The notes under the pieces were generated by a model that saw only the letters and a list, made by a program, of their open reading frames with translations, did not search any database and was not told the origin of the DNA. From the NCBI GenBank assembly GCA_019114985.1, contig DXEM01000040.1:1-35410 (forward strand): 35,410 nt of DNA, written 5' to 3'. This DNA comes from Candidatus Anaerostipes excrementavium (lineage in GTDB: Bacteria > Bacillota > Clostridia > Lachnospirales > Lachnospiraceae). The translations under genes were made by a program, and so were the position numbers. Numbering within the stretch: position 1 is the first letter of the stretch; each line of letters begins with the position of its first letter. Of the stretch, positions 1-7,514 are shown piece after piece.

Positions 1-110
1 GGCTGTAATGTTACAGCCGCAACATTCGGCTGGTCACCGAAGATCATAGATCCGGACTGCAGGATCCCTTTGGCAAAATCGCCATGTGTAGCAAGAATAA
101 TTCCTACCAT
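1..110 (-). CDS. PTS EIIA component, mannose family (partial, N-terminus only)
   Basis: Only the first 36 codons are present; the gene runs off the left edge. The protein begins [20 protein letters not shown], which matches the start of mannose-family EIIA proteins (EIIA-Man fold). His9 in ATHGD is the residue that accepts phosphate from HPr in that family. The domain would be cytoplasmic and pass phosphate to a EIIB partner, presumably encoded further left. The start at 110 is preceded by an AAGGAGG ribosome site at about 121-127. The gene follows the LicT-type antiterminator on the same strand, so its sugar-dependent expression is probably set by the RAT/terminator in between. Which sugar is carried cannot be told. 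Confidence 0.85.
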   Translation of the reverse strand, partial: MVGIILATHGDFAKGILQSGSMIFGDQPNVAAVTLQ

Positions 111-211
111 TTTTCATATTCCTCCTTTTCTAAAAATATTAAGCTATTTATATGTTCACAGAGGCGGTCTCTCCTCTGCCTGAAAGAACTTATAAAAGAT
201 CTTTCAAATAC

Positions 212-378
212 AAAAAAACCTGATTTGACCATATCATCTCCTCGGTTTCGCCTCTCCCTTTGACATCGCTTCAAAAGAAATGCTTAACAGCATTCCCAAT
301 ACCAGCTAAAAGCCGGCAGACTCCGTCTGAAAGGAAACGCGCAGTTCATCCCCGGGGGATCCAACGCTCAAATCAAGT
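212..378 (-). terminator. Putative long-range terminator controlled by the RAT before the PTS gene
   Basis: On the minus strand the segment ACTTGATTTGA (368-378), overlapping the 3' end of the RAT, is complementary with one G-U to TCAAATCAGGT (218-228), which is followed directly by seven Ts (212-218). The roughly 140 nt between the arms hold local hairpins: ATCCCC/GGGGAT near 348-360, CAGAC/GTCTG at 317-329 and AATGCT/AGCATT at 281-296. The RAT overlap and U-tract fit a LicT-controlled terminator, but the arm separation is unusually long. The rest of the 316-bp gap contains one more hairpin (CAGAGG/CCTCTG, about 161-180) and no ORF. Confidence 0.45.
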
Positions 379-404
379 TTAGCCTGCATTACCAGTAACA
401 ATCC
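374..404 (-). promoter_or_regulatory. RAT (ribonucleic antiterminator) site, copy 1, upstream of PTS genes
   Basis: The minus strand reads GGATTGTTACTGGTAATGCA followed by GGCTAAAC, matching the RAT consensus of BglG/LicT antiterminators (GGATTGTTACTG..GCAGGC). The first 25 bases are identical to the copy upstream of licT. Its 3' end overlaps the 5' arm of the proposed terminator, so binding of the LicT CAT domain should block termination and allow transcription into the EIIA gene. Confidence 0.85.
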
Positions 405-426
405 TGATATATTCAAATATAAACTT

Positions 427-1260
427 TTATTTCTTTGTAGTGACTCTCTTCACATGCACCGTAAGGTACATCATCTCTTCATCCGTCACATCATGATTGC
501 ATGTATCTTTAATATAAGCCTTAATTTTCTCAACACAGTCAATACAATCCTGATACTTATTCCGGATAATATCCTGGAATTCCGTATCATCGCTCTCTAC
601 CTCTTTTCCGGCAAAGATCCGCTGTGCAAAAAATTTCAAATGCGTAATGAATCTTTCGTAGAAAACAGAATCCTTATTAATCTGATCTCCAAAACATTCA
701 TCAACAATCTCTAAAATGTGATCCACAAGTTTTGTCATCGATACCATCTCTGTCATATCCAGATCCAACTCGGCATTCACAATATGAAGCGCAATAAATG
801 CAGCTTCATCCTGAGGCAATGTTACCCCGAGCTTTTTCTCAATCATTCCAATGGCTGCTTTGCCGATGATATATTCCTGATAATAAAACTTCTTAATTTC
901 CCACAAAAATGGATTCTGAAAGGGAACTCCAAGCTGTACACGCTCAATCGCAAAATTAATATGATCCGTCAAGGAAATATAAATATTGTCATTAATATTC
1001 TTCTGCAGACGATCCTTTGCGTATTGAATAATCTCATTGCATACTTTCAAACGCTCAATCGGGATATTAGCCGCCATTTCCTGAAACCGATGAAGCATAC
1101 CGTGATCTTTCATAATATAAGTCTTCTCGACCTTCTTTGCTTCGATCACATCGCCAATCCGCTTCTGGAAACCAAGTCCTTTTCCCATTAGCACAACTTC
1201 TCGATGGCTGTCATCTCTTGAAACTACAATATTATTATTGATAACTTTTGTAATTTTCAC
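427..1260 (-). CDS. licT: LicT/BglG-family transcriptional antiterminator
   Basis: RNA-binding antiterminator that lets polymerase read through sugar-controlled terminators. Numbered from an upstream GTG at 1269, the protein has a CAT RNA-binding domain (about 1-60, with KVINNNIV) and two PTS regulation domains, PRD1 (about 65-170) and PRD2 (about 175-280). All four PRD histidines phosphorylated in this family are present: H103, H162, H210 and H272. I place the start at the GTG at 1260, giving MKITKVINNN as in family members, with GGGGTGG about 5 nt upstream; GTG 1269 has a poorer ribosome site. A RAT/terminator precedes the gene and another follows it, implying autoregulation plus control of the downstream mannose-family PTS gene. 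Family members mostly control beta-glucoside PTS genes, so the pairing here is less common. Confidence 0.93.
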   Translation of the reverse strand: MKITKVINNNIVVSRDDSHREVVLMGKGLGFQKRIGDVIEAKKVEKTYIMKDHGMLHRFQEMAANIPIERLKVCNEIIQYAKDRLQKNINDNIYISLTDHINFAIERVQLGVPFQNPFLWEIKKFYYQEYIIGKAAIGMIEKKLGVTLPQDEAAFIALHIVNAELDLDMTEMVSMTKLVDHILEIVDECFGDQINKDSVFYERFITHLKFFAQRIFAGKEVESDDTEFQDIIRNKYQDCIDCVEKIKAYIKDTCNHDVTDEEMMYLTVHVKRVTTKK

Positions 1261-1304
1261 AGCATCCACCCCATGCCTAAGATTTTAAAGACAGAAAACA
1301 GCAT

Positions 1305-1359
1305 AAAAAATAGACCTTGCCCATAGAGTTCTCTTTCCCAAAATCTCTTAGCTGGTCTA
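1305..1359 (-). terminator. RAT-overlapping terminator in the licT leader
   Basis: On the minus strand TAGACC (1354-1359), shared with the RAT 3' end, pairs with GGTCTA (1311-1316), followed by a run of six Ts (1305-1310). The loop of about 37 nt contains a short inner AGAG/CTCT stem. The overlap with the RAT is the normal layout for LicT-type antitermination and implies autocontrol of licT. Confidence 0.65.
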
Positions 1360-1382
1360 GCCTGCATTACCAGTAACAATCC
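1354..1382 (-). promoter_or_regulatory. RAT site, copy 2, in the licT leader
   Basis: The minus strand carries the same 25-base RAT core as copy 1 (GGATTGTTACTGGTAATGCA then GGCTA), here running into TAGACC, the 5' arm of the terminator. It lies about 22 bp downstream of the licT promoter -10 box, inside the transcribed leader. Confidence 0.87.
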
Positions 1383-1411
1383 ACCTGTTGTCCCCTCTTA
1401 ACTTGTATTTA

Positions 1412-1440
1412 ATTCTAATAGATACAATTTTCTTTGTCAA
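1412..1440 (-). promoter_or_regulatory. Sigma-A promoter of licT
   Basis: TTGACA (1435-1440), 17-bp spacer, TAGAAT (1412-1417) on the minus strand. The predicted transcription start near 1405 lies just upstream of RAT copy 2, so the whole RAT/terminator is transcribed. Confidence 0.85.
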
Positions 1441-1517
1441 GAAGTTTTTAGATTTTGTTTATTGTTTTTTTAGATTTATATACCACATTTCGTCGTGGTT
1501 TTCAGGCCCCTGCCTGA

Positions 1518-2303
1518 TCATCCCAGCGCCACATCTAATATCATCATAATGACAAACCCTGCGGCAAAGCCTATTGTCCCCAAATTCGAATGTTCTCCCT
1601 GGGATGATTCCGGAATTAATTCTTCTACTACGACAAAAATCATTGCGCCAGCTGCAAAAGATAACAAATATGGCAGCGCCGGCATTAATCTTGACGCGAA
1701 CAAAATCATCAAAAAGGCTCCGATCGGTTCTACGACACCTGACAATACGCCGTATAAAAAGGCTTTCCATTTTCCTATTCCGGATCCGATCAAAGGCATG
1801 GAAATGATTGCTCCCTCAGGAAAATTCTGAATCGCAATTCCCACGGACAAGGCCATTGCGCCTGCAATCGAAATCTCCATATTTCCTGCCACTGCTCCCG
1901 CATATACAACGCCCACCGCCATACCTTCCGGAATATTATGCATTGTTACTGCAAGAACCAGCATTGTAGATTTTGCAAGAGATTTCCTCGGTTTCTCCGG
2001 TCCTTCCGGCTCCTCTTGGTCTAGATGCAGATGGGGGACACAGTGATCCATTAGAAGTAAAAAGAGAATTCCAGCCAAAAAACCTGCCGCTGCCGGTATA
2101 AATGCAAGTTTCCCCATTCCTTCTGACATTTCCATTGCCGGAATCAGCAAAGACCAGACAGATGCCGCTACCATAACTCCGGAAGCAAATCCTAACAAAA
2201 GTTTTTGAGTCAGCGAGTTTATCTCTCCTTTTAAAAAGAAAACCCCTGCAGCACCTGCGGCCGTTCCCAAAAACGGCACCATAATTCCCATAAAAATATT
2301 CAT
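1518..2303 (-). CDS. ZIP family metal transporter (ZupT/GufA type)
   Basis: Membrane carrier for zinc or other divalent metals (261 residues, about eight membrane spans). The ZIP metal-site motifs are clear: HNIPEG at 122-127 in the fourth core helix and NFPEG at 160-164 in the fifth, with EELIPES near 227-233 in a late helix. A charged cytoplasmic loop at about 88-108 contains HLHLDQEE, the histidine-bearing loop usual in this family. Start ATG 2303 has GAGGTAG upstream. It is monocistronic behind its own promoter and divergent from the YihY-like gene. After the stop there is only a weak ACCAC/GTGGT hairpin. Metal specificity cannot be read from sequence; Zn, Fe or Mn are possible. Confidence 0.9.
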   Translation of the reverse strand: MNIFMGIMVPFLGTAAGAAGVFFLKGEINSLTQKLLLGFASGVMVAASVWSLLIPAMEMSEGMGKLAFIPAAAGFLAGILFLLLMDHCVPHLHLDQEEPEGPEKPRKSLAKSTMLVLAVTMHNIPEGMAVGVVYAGAVAGNMEISIAGAMALSVGIAIQNFPEGAIISMPLIGSGIGKWKAFLYGVLSGVVEPIGAFLMILFASRLMPALPYLLSFAAGAMIFVVVEELIPESSQGEHSNLGTIGFAAGFVIMMILDVALG

Positions 2304-2352
2304 ATTTTCTACCTCGCTTTGCGATTATTTTTTGATTTTTCGGTAATATATT

Positions 2353-2381
2353 ATTATATATGCTTACTACCCGAATATCAA
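2353..2381 (-). promoter_or_regulatory. Sigma-A promoter of the ZIP transporter
   Basis: TTGATA (2376-2381), 17-bp spacer, TATAAT (2353-2358) on the minus strand, about 50 bp before the ATG. No clear metal-regulator operator was recognised in the region. Confidence 0.75.
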
Positions 2382-2401
2382 TCCTCCAATGCTTCCAAAA
2401 C

Positions 2402-2430
2402 TTGTATATTTTTACCGATTATGCTAATAT
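2402..2430 (+). promoter_or_regulatory. Sigma-A promoter of the YihY-family gene
   Basis: TTGTAT (2402-2407), 17-bp spacer, TAATAT (2425-2430) on the plus strand, about 41 bp before the ATG at 2472. It is divergent from the ZIP promoter and they share a 168-bp intergenic region. Confidence 0.6.
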
Positions 2431-2471
2431 GAAAACGCAGTCGTTCCTATCAACATAAAGGGGTATCTACT

Positions 2472-3311
2472 ATGCTAAAAATGATTTCTATGATTGGATC
2501 TATTATTGAAAAAGCGCAGAAAGATCATATCACCGCTTTTTCCGCTCAGGCAGCTTTCTTTACTGTTTTATCATTTTTTCCGTTTTTGATCGTTGTGCTT
2601 AGCCTGATGCGTTTTTTCCCGATCACGCCCCAGGATATGATCAATCTGGTGGAAACTTATCTGCCGGAGCAATACAGCGGAGCCGTTATACCGATCATCC
2701 ATTCGCTGAATGGGAAACTGACGACCACCTATATGTCCCTCACGATTTTGACCTTATTATGGTCTGCTTCCAAGGGTATTTTGTCCATGATGACCGGATT
2801 AAATACGATTCATGAAATTGAAGAAAAGAGGAACTATTTTGTACTGCGTTTTATCTCCAGTATTTATATCGGTCTGGTAGCAGTTGCTGTCCTTTTAGGC
2901 ATGATTTTGCTGCTCTTTGGGAATTCCCTTCTGATGCAGCTTTATCGTTTTCAGCCGGTATTGGAAAATCAGCATGTCGTATTTGCAGTGATTCGTTTTC
3001 TCATTGCGTTTTTTGTATTTATGATCGTATTTATTATTATGTTCCGGTTCCTGCCAAGCGATAATTTTAAGACGAAACAGGTTCTCCCCGGCGCTTTGCT
3101 TGCGTCCCTTGGATGGATTATTTTATCTTTCCTCTTTTCCATGTATTTCGATAATTTTTCGATTTACAATATCATGTACGGAGGACTTACCAGTATTCTT
3201 TTAACACTCTTGTGGCTTTATTTTTGTATGATGATCCTTTTTATCGGAGCGGAGATCAATCAATATTTCCTAAGTCCGAAAAGCAAGAAAAAATATTTAA
3301 GCAAGCAATAA
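2472..3311 (+). CDS. YihY/BrkB family integral membrane protein
   Basis: A 279-residue polytopic inner-membrane protein. It has a conserved N-terminal stretch (ITAFSAQAAFFTVLSFFPFL, about 19-38) typical of the YihY/BrkB family, followed by about six hydrophobic segments and a basic C-terminal tail. Family members were once annotated as ribonuclease BN or virulence factor BrkB; the biochemical role is unsettled. AAAGGGG at 2457-2463 is the ribosome site. It is a single-gene unit ended by a strong hairpin terminator shared with the convergent pfp gene. Family assignment is firm, function is not. Confidence 0.88.
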   Translation: MLKMISMIGSIIEKAQKDHITAFSAQAAFFTVLSFFPFLIVVLSLMRFFPITPQDMINLVETYLPEQYSGAVIPIIHSLNGKLTTTYMSLTILTLLWSASKGILSMMTGLNTIHEIEEKRNYFVLRFISSIYIGLVAVAVLLGMILLLFGNSLLMQLYRFQPVLENQHVVFAVIRFLIAFFVFMIVFIIMFRFLPSDNFKTKQVLPGALLASLGWIILSFLFSMYFDNFSIYNIMYGGLTSILLTLLWLYFCMMILFIGAEINQYFLSPKSKKKYLSKQ

Positions 3312-3349
3312 AAAATGCAGGATGGAACTTCTCTTCATCCTGCATTTTT
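3312..3349. terminator. Bidirectional terminator between the YihY-family gene and pfp
   Basis: AAAATGCAGGATG (3312-3324) pairs with CATCCTGCATTTT (3336-3348), with Ts following on the plus strand and a matching A-run giving Ts on the minus strand. It lies between the convergent stops at 3311 and 3363. Confidence 0.9.
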
Positions 3350-3362
3350 CATTTCAGCTATT

Positions 3363-4583
3363 TTATAAAATAAAATGTTTTGGTACGCCGTTTTCATATG
3401 GAATTTTTACTTCTCCCTGGATCAGCGGCGTAAGATATTCCATCAGCTCTTCTTTAATATCCTTTCCATCTTCTGTGATCCATTCCAACGGAACGGTTTT
3501 CTCATAATTGGCAATTTTATCAAGATCCGCTAATTTGATCTTTACCTGATATGGATGATTGGAAATCCGTTCAATCACAGACATCTTTCCGCTCTCTCCC
3601 CGAACAGCACTGATTGCGGCAAACGCTCCCAGGTTCCTGGATTCCATAATGTCCGTTTCGCTTAACATATATCCTGCACAGCGCTGAAGAACATTCAATT
3701 CGACCGAACGCACTTTGCATCCGATTTTTTCCCCTACCAGACCTTCCAAATATTTTCCGATGCCGGAAAGATATTTATGTCCAAATGCATCTTCTTTCCC
3801 GGATTTTGTCTCTTCTCCGACATAATGACCTTGTGCGTCTTTAACGCCTTCGCTGACTGCTATGATAATATTATTCTCTTTTTTCAACGCTTCCCTGACG
3901 TCACTTAAGAAACGCTCTTCATCAAAAACCTTCTCACACAGATAGATCAGCTGGGGAATTCTTCTTTGTTCTGTTCTTGCCAAAGCCGCGCTGGCTGTCA
4001 GCCATCCTGCGTTTCTTCCCATGACTTCCACGATCGTGACAGAAGGAACATCATAGACAAAGCTATCGCAGCCAATCTCTGTGAAAGCTGTCGCAATAAA
4101 CTTTGCGGCAGATCCAAATCCCGGACAATGATCCGTCTCTCCCAAGTCGTTATCGATCGTCTTTGGAGCTCCCATGACCTTAATATCGTCGATTCCATGT
4201 TCTTTGCAGTATTCGGATAACTTATGCACTGTATCCATGGAATCATTTCCGCCTGTATAGATGAAATATCCGATCTGATTCTTCCTTAAGACTTTGATGA
4301 TCTTCTCAAATTCCGCTGCATTTTCCTTCGGATCTTTTAATTTCCATCTGCAGGATCCTAATGCCGCAGCAGGGGTCACAGCAAGCAAATTCCTTTTTTC
4401 TTTTGATTCAAAGATCTCATCTAACATTACAAAATTCTCATTCAGAACTCCCTTGATTCCATGCAGGGCTCCGTAGACATGGCCTACTTCCTTACTCTCT
4501 AATCCTGCATCGATGACTCCGGTAATCGTAGCGTTAATTGCCGCGGAAGGGCCGCCTGACTGAGCAACCAATAAATTCTTCAT
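3363..4583 (-). CDS. pfp: Pyrophosphate-dependent 6-phosphofructokinase
   Basis: Reversible fructose 6-phosphate/fructose 1,6-bisphosphate conversion using pyrophosphate, in the cytoplasm. The 406-residue protein shows the PFK fold motifs in order: SGGPSAAINA (9-18), GGNDS (111-115), PKTIDND (140-146) and MGRNAGW (188-194). ATP-dependent enzymes have GGDGS and PGTIDND; the Asp at position 114 and Lys at 141 are the replacements that mark pyrophosphate users. This should allow both glycolytic and gluconeogenic flux. Start ATG 4583 has AGGAGG upstream. It is convergent with the YihY-family gene and appears to have its own promoter, 3' to the araM homologue on the same strand. Confidence 0.93.
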   Translation of the reverse strand: MKNLLVAQSGGPSAAINATITGVIDAGLESKEVGHVYGALHGIKGVLNENFVMLDEIFESKEKRNLLAVTPAAALGSCRWKLKDPKENAAEFEKIIKVLRKNQIGYFIYTGGNDSMDTVHKLSEYCKEHGIDDIKVMGAPKTIDNDLGETDHCPGFGSAAKFIATAFTEIGCDSFVYDVPSVTIVEVMGRNAGWLTASAALARTEQRRIPQLIYLCEKVFDEERFLSDVREALKKENNIIIAVSEGVKDAQGHYVGEETKSGKEDAFGHKYLSGIGKYLEGLVGEKIGCKVRSVELNVLQRCAGYMLSETDIMESRNLGAFAAISAVRGESGKMSVIERISNHPYQVKIKLADLDKIANYEKTVPLEWITEDGKDIKEELMEYLTPLIQGEVKIPYENGVPKHFIL

Positions 4584-4611
4584 ATATACCTCCTTGCGTA
4601 TCTGCTAAATA

Positions 4612-4654
4612 CTTTTATCAATTATACTACATTTTGTCAAGTTGTTCTGAACAA
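4612..4654 (-). promoter_or_regulatory. Probable pfp promoter with adjacent palindrome
   Basis: TTGACA (4635-4640) with a 17-bp spacer to TAAAAG (4612-4617) is the best-spaced sigma-A pair. A perfect TATAAT at 4621-4626 is too close to that -35 box to pair with it, so the exact -10 is open. Just upstream is the palindrome TTGTTC-T-GAACAA (4642-4654), placed like an operator; its regulator is unknown. Confidence 0.45.
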
Positions 4655-4691
4655 TTGAGTGAAATGCTGCGCAAAATCTCTGGCGCATCCT

Positions 4692-5870
4692 TTAACCGTA
4701 AATACGCTCTGTCAGACGATCTGCAATCTCCCGGATCTTTCCTTTTTCCACTGCCAGCGCTAAAATGCTATAGCGGTCACGCACCTGATACCCCTCTATA
4801 ATACTTCGATGGAACAAATCTTTTCCGATTCCGATTTCTTTTGGATCAACAGGCGCATGAACACGGCGCAGCAATTCCTCACATATCTCTCGTTTTGGAG
4901 CCTCTTTTGCCACATCTTCAGGGATATATTCCTTCATCTGATCAAAAATATCCGCAATGATCGGAGTTGCAATTCCGACTTTGATTCCATGCAGTTCCGG
5001 AAATCTTCCCTGCGCAATAAAATCCATTTCCCAGTAATGGCTCAGCATATGTTCTGCCCCTGACGCCGGGCGTGAAATGCCCAGCAGTCCCATGGCAACT
5101 CCTGTTAAATTAAGCGCTTCAATCAGATACAAAACTGCATCATCTTCTCTTTTTGCAAGGCCGTCTGCATGATCAAGTACTTTTTGCAGCGCTCTTTGCA
5201 CTAAGGTCACGCAAGTCTGACAATAGTACTCTCCCCGTAATTGCTTTGCGAGACTCCAATCAGCCAAGGCTGTTAATTTTCCAAGCACATCTCCGAATCC
5301 AGCCTGGATCATTCGCTCCGGCGCCTGTCTCATCACATCCGTATCTCCTAAGACCCCGTACGGCAAAGCCGCAGGAAAGGAAATCTTTTTGCCTTCCAGG
5401 ATCAGCGGCGCCCCATCCGCTACATAGCCATCCATAGAAGGAGCAGTACATACGATCACGTATGGCACTCCGGTTCTGGAAGAAATATATTTTACCGTAT
5501 CATTGATACTTCCGGATCCTACCCCGATCAAAAGTTTCGTTTCCTTTTCCATGTGAAGCAAAACTTTTCCGACAATGCTTTCATCCGGAATCAGAATCTG
5601 ATCTTTAGAATCAAACATCAGGCTTTTTACGGAAAATCCATCCTCCTCCAGATATTCCAAAACTCGTTTCCCCGCCGCTTGAAATGTATTTTGATCGCTG
5701 ACCATTAAAATCGGCCCCTCTCGAAACGGCTGTGCAATCTCGGTAATTTGATGCAAAACTCCTTTTCCCATTACCAGCTTTTGAATGTTCATTTTATGAT
5801 GTCGTCCACAGCTGCAGTCAAAATCCGCCAGTCCCATCTCTCCGACGGAAGTTTTTAAAATTTCGTCCAT
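4692..5870 (-). CDS. araM: sn-glycerol-1-phosphate dehydrogenase (AraM/EgsA family)
   Basis: NAD(P)H-dependent dehydrogenase related to iron-containing alcohol dehydrogenases; family members reduce dihydroxyacetone phosphate to sn-glycerol 1-phosphate. The 392-residue protein has the AraM N-terminal CSCGRHH (19-25), the nucleotide-binding GVGSGSIND (116-124), TAPSMDGYVADG (142-153) and likely metal ligands D194 (GFGDVLGK), H274 (GAEHMLSH) and H294 (LHGIKVG). Start ATG 5870 has GGAGGG upstream, 14 nt after the rpiB stop, so the two form an operon behind the rpiB promoter. The association with an RpiB-type isomerase and a SorC regulator suggests polyol or sugar-phosphate catabolism rather than lipid synthesis. 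A different polyol phosphate substrate is possible. Confidence 0.87.
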   Translation of the reverse strand: MDEILKTSVGEMGLADFDCSCGRHHKMNIQKLVMGKGVLHQITEIAQPFREGPILMVSDQNTFQAAGKRVLEYLEEDGFSVKSLMFDSKDQILIPDESIVGKVLLHMEKETKLLIGVGSGSINDTVKYISSRTGVPYVIVCTAPSMDGYVADGAPLILEGKKISFPAALPYGVLGDTDVMRQAPERMIQAGFGDVLGKLTALADWSLAKQLRGEYYCQTCVTLVQRALQKVLDHADGLAKREDDAVLYLIEALNLTGVAMGLLGISRPASGAEHMLSHYWEMDFIAQGRFPELHGIKVGIATPIIADIFDQMKEYIPEDVAKEAPKREICEELLRRVHAPVDPKEIGIGKDLFHRSIIEGYQVRDRYSILALAVEKGKIREIADRLTERIYG

Positions 5871-5884
5871 CCTATCCCTCCGTC

Positions 5885-6334
5885 CTATTTTGCAAACTCT
5901 TTTTCATAATACATAATCCGCTCTACTTTCGGTGTAGAAGGACCATCTTGAAATGTCAGTCCCATCCAAAGATCTAACAGATAAACCGCCAGCTGCGGCG
6001 CAACGATCCTGGCTCCCATACACATGACATTGGCATTGTTGCTTAAAATAGATCGTTCTGCAGAAAAAGGATCATGGCAGACAGCGGCGCGTATGCCGGA
6101 TATTTTATTTGCCGTCATCGCCATCCCAATCCCCGTTCCGCAGACCAGGATTCCTCTGTCACATTCTCCATTCGCCACTCTTTCACAGGTCTTTGCGGCA
6201 ATATCCGGATACAAAACAACTTCCCCTGCCCCGGCTCCGTTGTCAATCACTTCATGACCTGCCGCTTCCAAATGCTTTCTTATGATCATTTTTAATTCAT
6301 ATGCAGCTTCATCGCATCCTAAAGAAATTCTCAT
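5885..6334 (-). CDS. rpiB: RpiB/LacA/LacB family sugar-phosphate isomerase
   Basis: Cytoplasmic aldose-ketose phosphate isomerase, 149 residues, the usual family length. The active-site motif CGTGIGM (65-71) carries the catalytic Cys65 of RpiB. NNANVMCMGAR and a C-terminal helix with family residues follow. The N-terminal motif, usually GCDH or GSDH, reads GCDE here (Asp8-Glu9), so the conserved His is replaced. That raises the chance of a substrate other than ribose 5-phosphate, such as a tetrose phosphate handled by other RpiB relatives. Ribosome site AGGAGG precedes ATG 6334. It is the first gene of the rpiB-araM operon, preceded by a SorC-type operator and promoter. Confidence 0.85.
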   Translation of the reverse strand: MRISLGCDEAAYELKMIIRKHLEAAGHEVIDNGAGAGEVVLYPDIAAKTCERVANGECDRGILVCGTGIGMAMTANKISGIRAAVCHDPFSAERSILSNNANVMCMGARIVAPQLAVYLLDLWMGLTFQDGPSTPKVERIMYYEKEFAK

Positions 6335-6376
6335 AGCGTTCCTCCTAACGTTGCATGTTGTTCTCTTGATGCTTCT

Positions 6377-6405
6377 ATCTTAACCGGGCATATAGTCATA
6401 TTCAA
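6377..6405 (-). promoter_or_regulatory. Promoter of the rpiB-araM operon
   Basis: TTGAAT (6400-6405), 17-bp spacer, TAAGAT (6377-6382) on the minus strand. The operator palindrome ends 11 bp upstream of the -35 box, nearly the same geometry as at the regulator gene. A TATAAT at about 6409-6414 has no good -35 partner and is less likely. Confidence 0.5.
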
Positions 6406-6416
6406 TTATTATAATA

Positions 6417-6432
6417 GGACATTTGTTTAAAT
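6417..6432. promoter_or_regulatory. SorC-type operator, rpiB copy
   Basis: GGACATTTGTTTAAAT shares 14 consecutive bases (ACATTTGTTTAAAT) with the site in front of the regulator gene. Here the palindrome ACATTT-GTTT-AAATGT is imperfect, reading AAATTC on the right. It sits immediately upstream of the -35 box, the position expected for an activator. Confidence 0.6.
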
Positions 6433-6449
6433 TCTTTTTCGCACTCTCC

Positions 6450-7448
6450 CTATGTGTCCATTTGTTTTTCATCATCGGAGGCAATCATCGCTTTCGCACA
6501 GGCAATATCTGTAATCAGCGTATTAATTACATTCGCCCGAATCGCTCCCTTGACTGCATCTGCCTTCTTGCTTCCTCCGGTAATGCCGATTCTGATCTCA
6601 ATCTTTTCCAGCTGCTCCTGCTCAATTCCTACAACTCTCTCATTAAATTTGCGAAACGGATCCATGTTTCCGTGAATATCATAAAATCTTAATGCAGATT
6701 CTCCCACTGCTCCCTGATCCAAATATCTTTTCAACGTTTTCGCATCTAGATATCGCTCATAAAATATGCCCGTTTCTCCTGCTTTTGGAACTCCGATCCC
6801 CAGCAAAGCGATTCTTAACCGATTCAAGTAGCGGTAAATATATCGAATCGTCTCCTCATTTAAGAAAACATCCTTCACTTTCTTGGAAGAAAATACTGCG
6901 GGCGCCAAAAACTGTACATAGTCTCCGCCAAATTTCTCCGCGAATTCCACAGCAATCCGGTTGGACTGAACGTCCATACGATTCGTTCTTTTTTGGGACA
7001 TTCCCCCATACATCGGCACAAACACCAGATTCTTTCGATCAAAATCATACTGTGTCTCCACCTGAGTAATCGAATGCAGGGTTCTTCCCATGCTGACTCC
7101 CACATAATCTCCATCTCTTAAAATTTCTGTGAGATAAGTAAATGCCGCTTCGCACAATTTCTCCTGCTGTGCCTGAAACGAATCCAAAGGATCGCTGTCC
7201 ACAACAATGACTTCTTTCAAATGATATTTTTCCTGCAAAATCTGCTGCAGCTGTCCATAATGAAATGCGAAAGGATTGTGTATCTTAATCTCTACAATTC
7301 CTTTTTGCCGTCCGAGTTCCAGCATTCTGGAAACACTGGTTCTTGACAATCCCAAAATCCTGCAGATATCCATCTGCGTTTTACGCTCTTCGTAATACAA
7401 ATAGCAACATTTATAAATCAGACGTACGTCATCAATAATCTTTTTCAT
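6450..7448 (-). CDS. SorC/DeoR-type sugar-binding transcriptional regulator
   Basis: A 332-residue regulator with an N-terminal helix-turn-helix (about residues 20-50: QMDICRILGLSRTSVSRMLE) and a SorC-type sugar-phosphate-binding domain (about 60-320) containing GVSMGRTLHSI. Proteins of this family bind phosphorylated sugars and act as activators or repressors of nearby catabolic operons. Start ATG 7448 has AAGGAGG. The gene precedes rpiB-araM on the same strand but has its own promoter, and palindromic operators lie upstream of both, which points to autoregulation and control of rpiB-araM. The aminopeptidase gene is divergent and shares the 179-bp intergenic region. The effector is unknown. 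Confidence 0.88.
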   Translation of the reverse strand: MKKIIDDVRLIYKCCYLYYEERKTQMDICRILGLSRTSVSRMLELGRQKGIVEIKIHNPFAFHYGQLQQILQEKYHLKEVIVVDSDPLDSFQAQQEKLCEAAFTYLTEILRDGDYVGVSMGRTLHSITQVETQYDFDRKNLVFVPMYGGMSQKRTNRMDVQSNRIAVEFAEKFGGDYVQFLAPAVFSSKKVKDVFLNEETIRYIYRYLNRLRIALLGIGVPKAGETGIFYERYLDAKTLKRYLDQGAVGESALRFYDIHGNMDPFRKFNERVVGIEQEQLEKIEIRIGITGGSKKADAVKGAIRANVINTLITDIACAKAMIASDDEKQMDT

Positions 7449-7475
7449 CTGCTGCCTCCTTCCTTTGATTTTTTC

Positions 7476-7504
7476 ATTTTATCACCAAATGCTTTTATCC
7501 TCAA
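7476..7504 (-). promoter_or_regulatory. Promoter of the SorC-family regulator
   Basis: TTGAGG (7499-7504), 17-bp spacer, TAAAAT (7476-7481) on the minus strand. The perfect operator palindrome lies just upstream of the -35 box. Confidence 0.65.
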
Positions 7505-7514
7505 CTCATCTACA

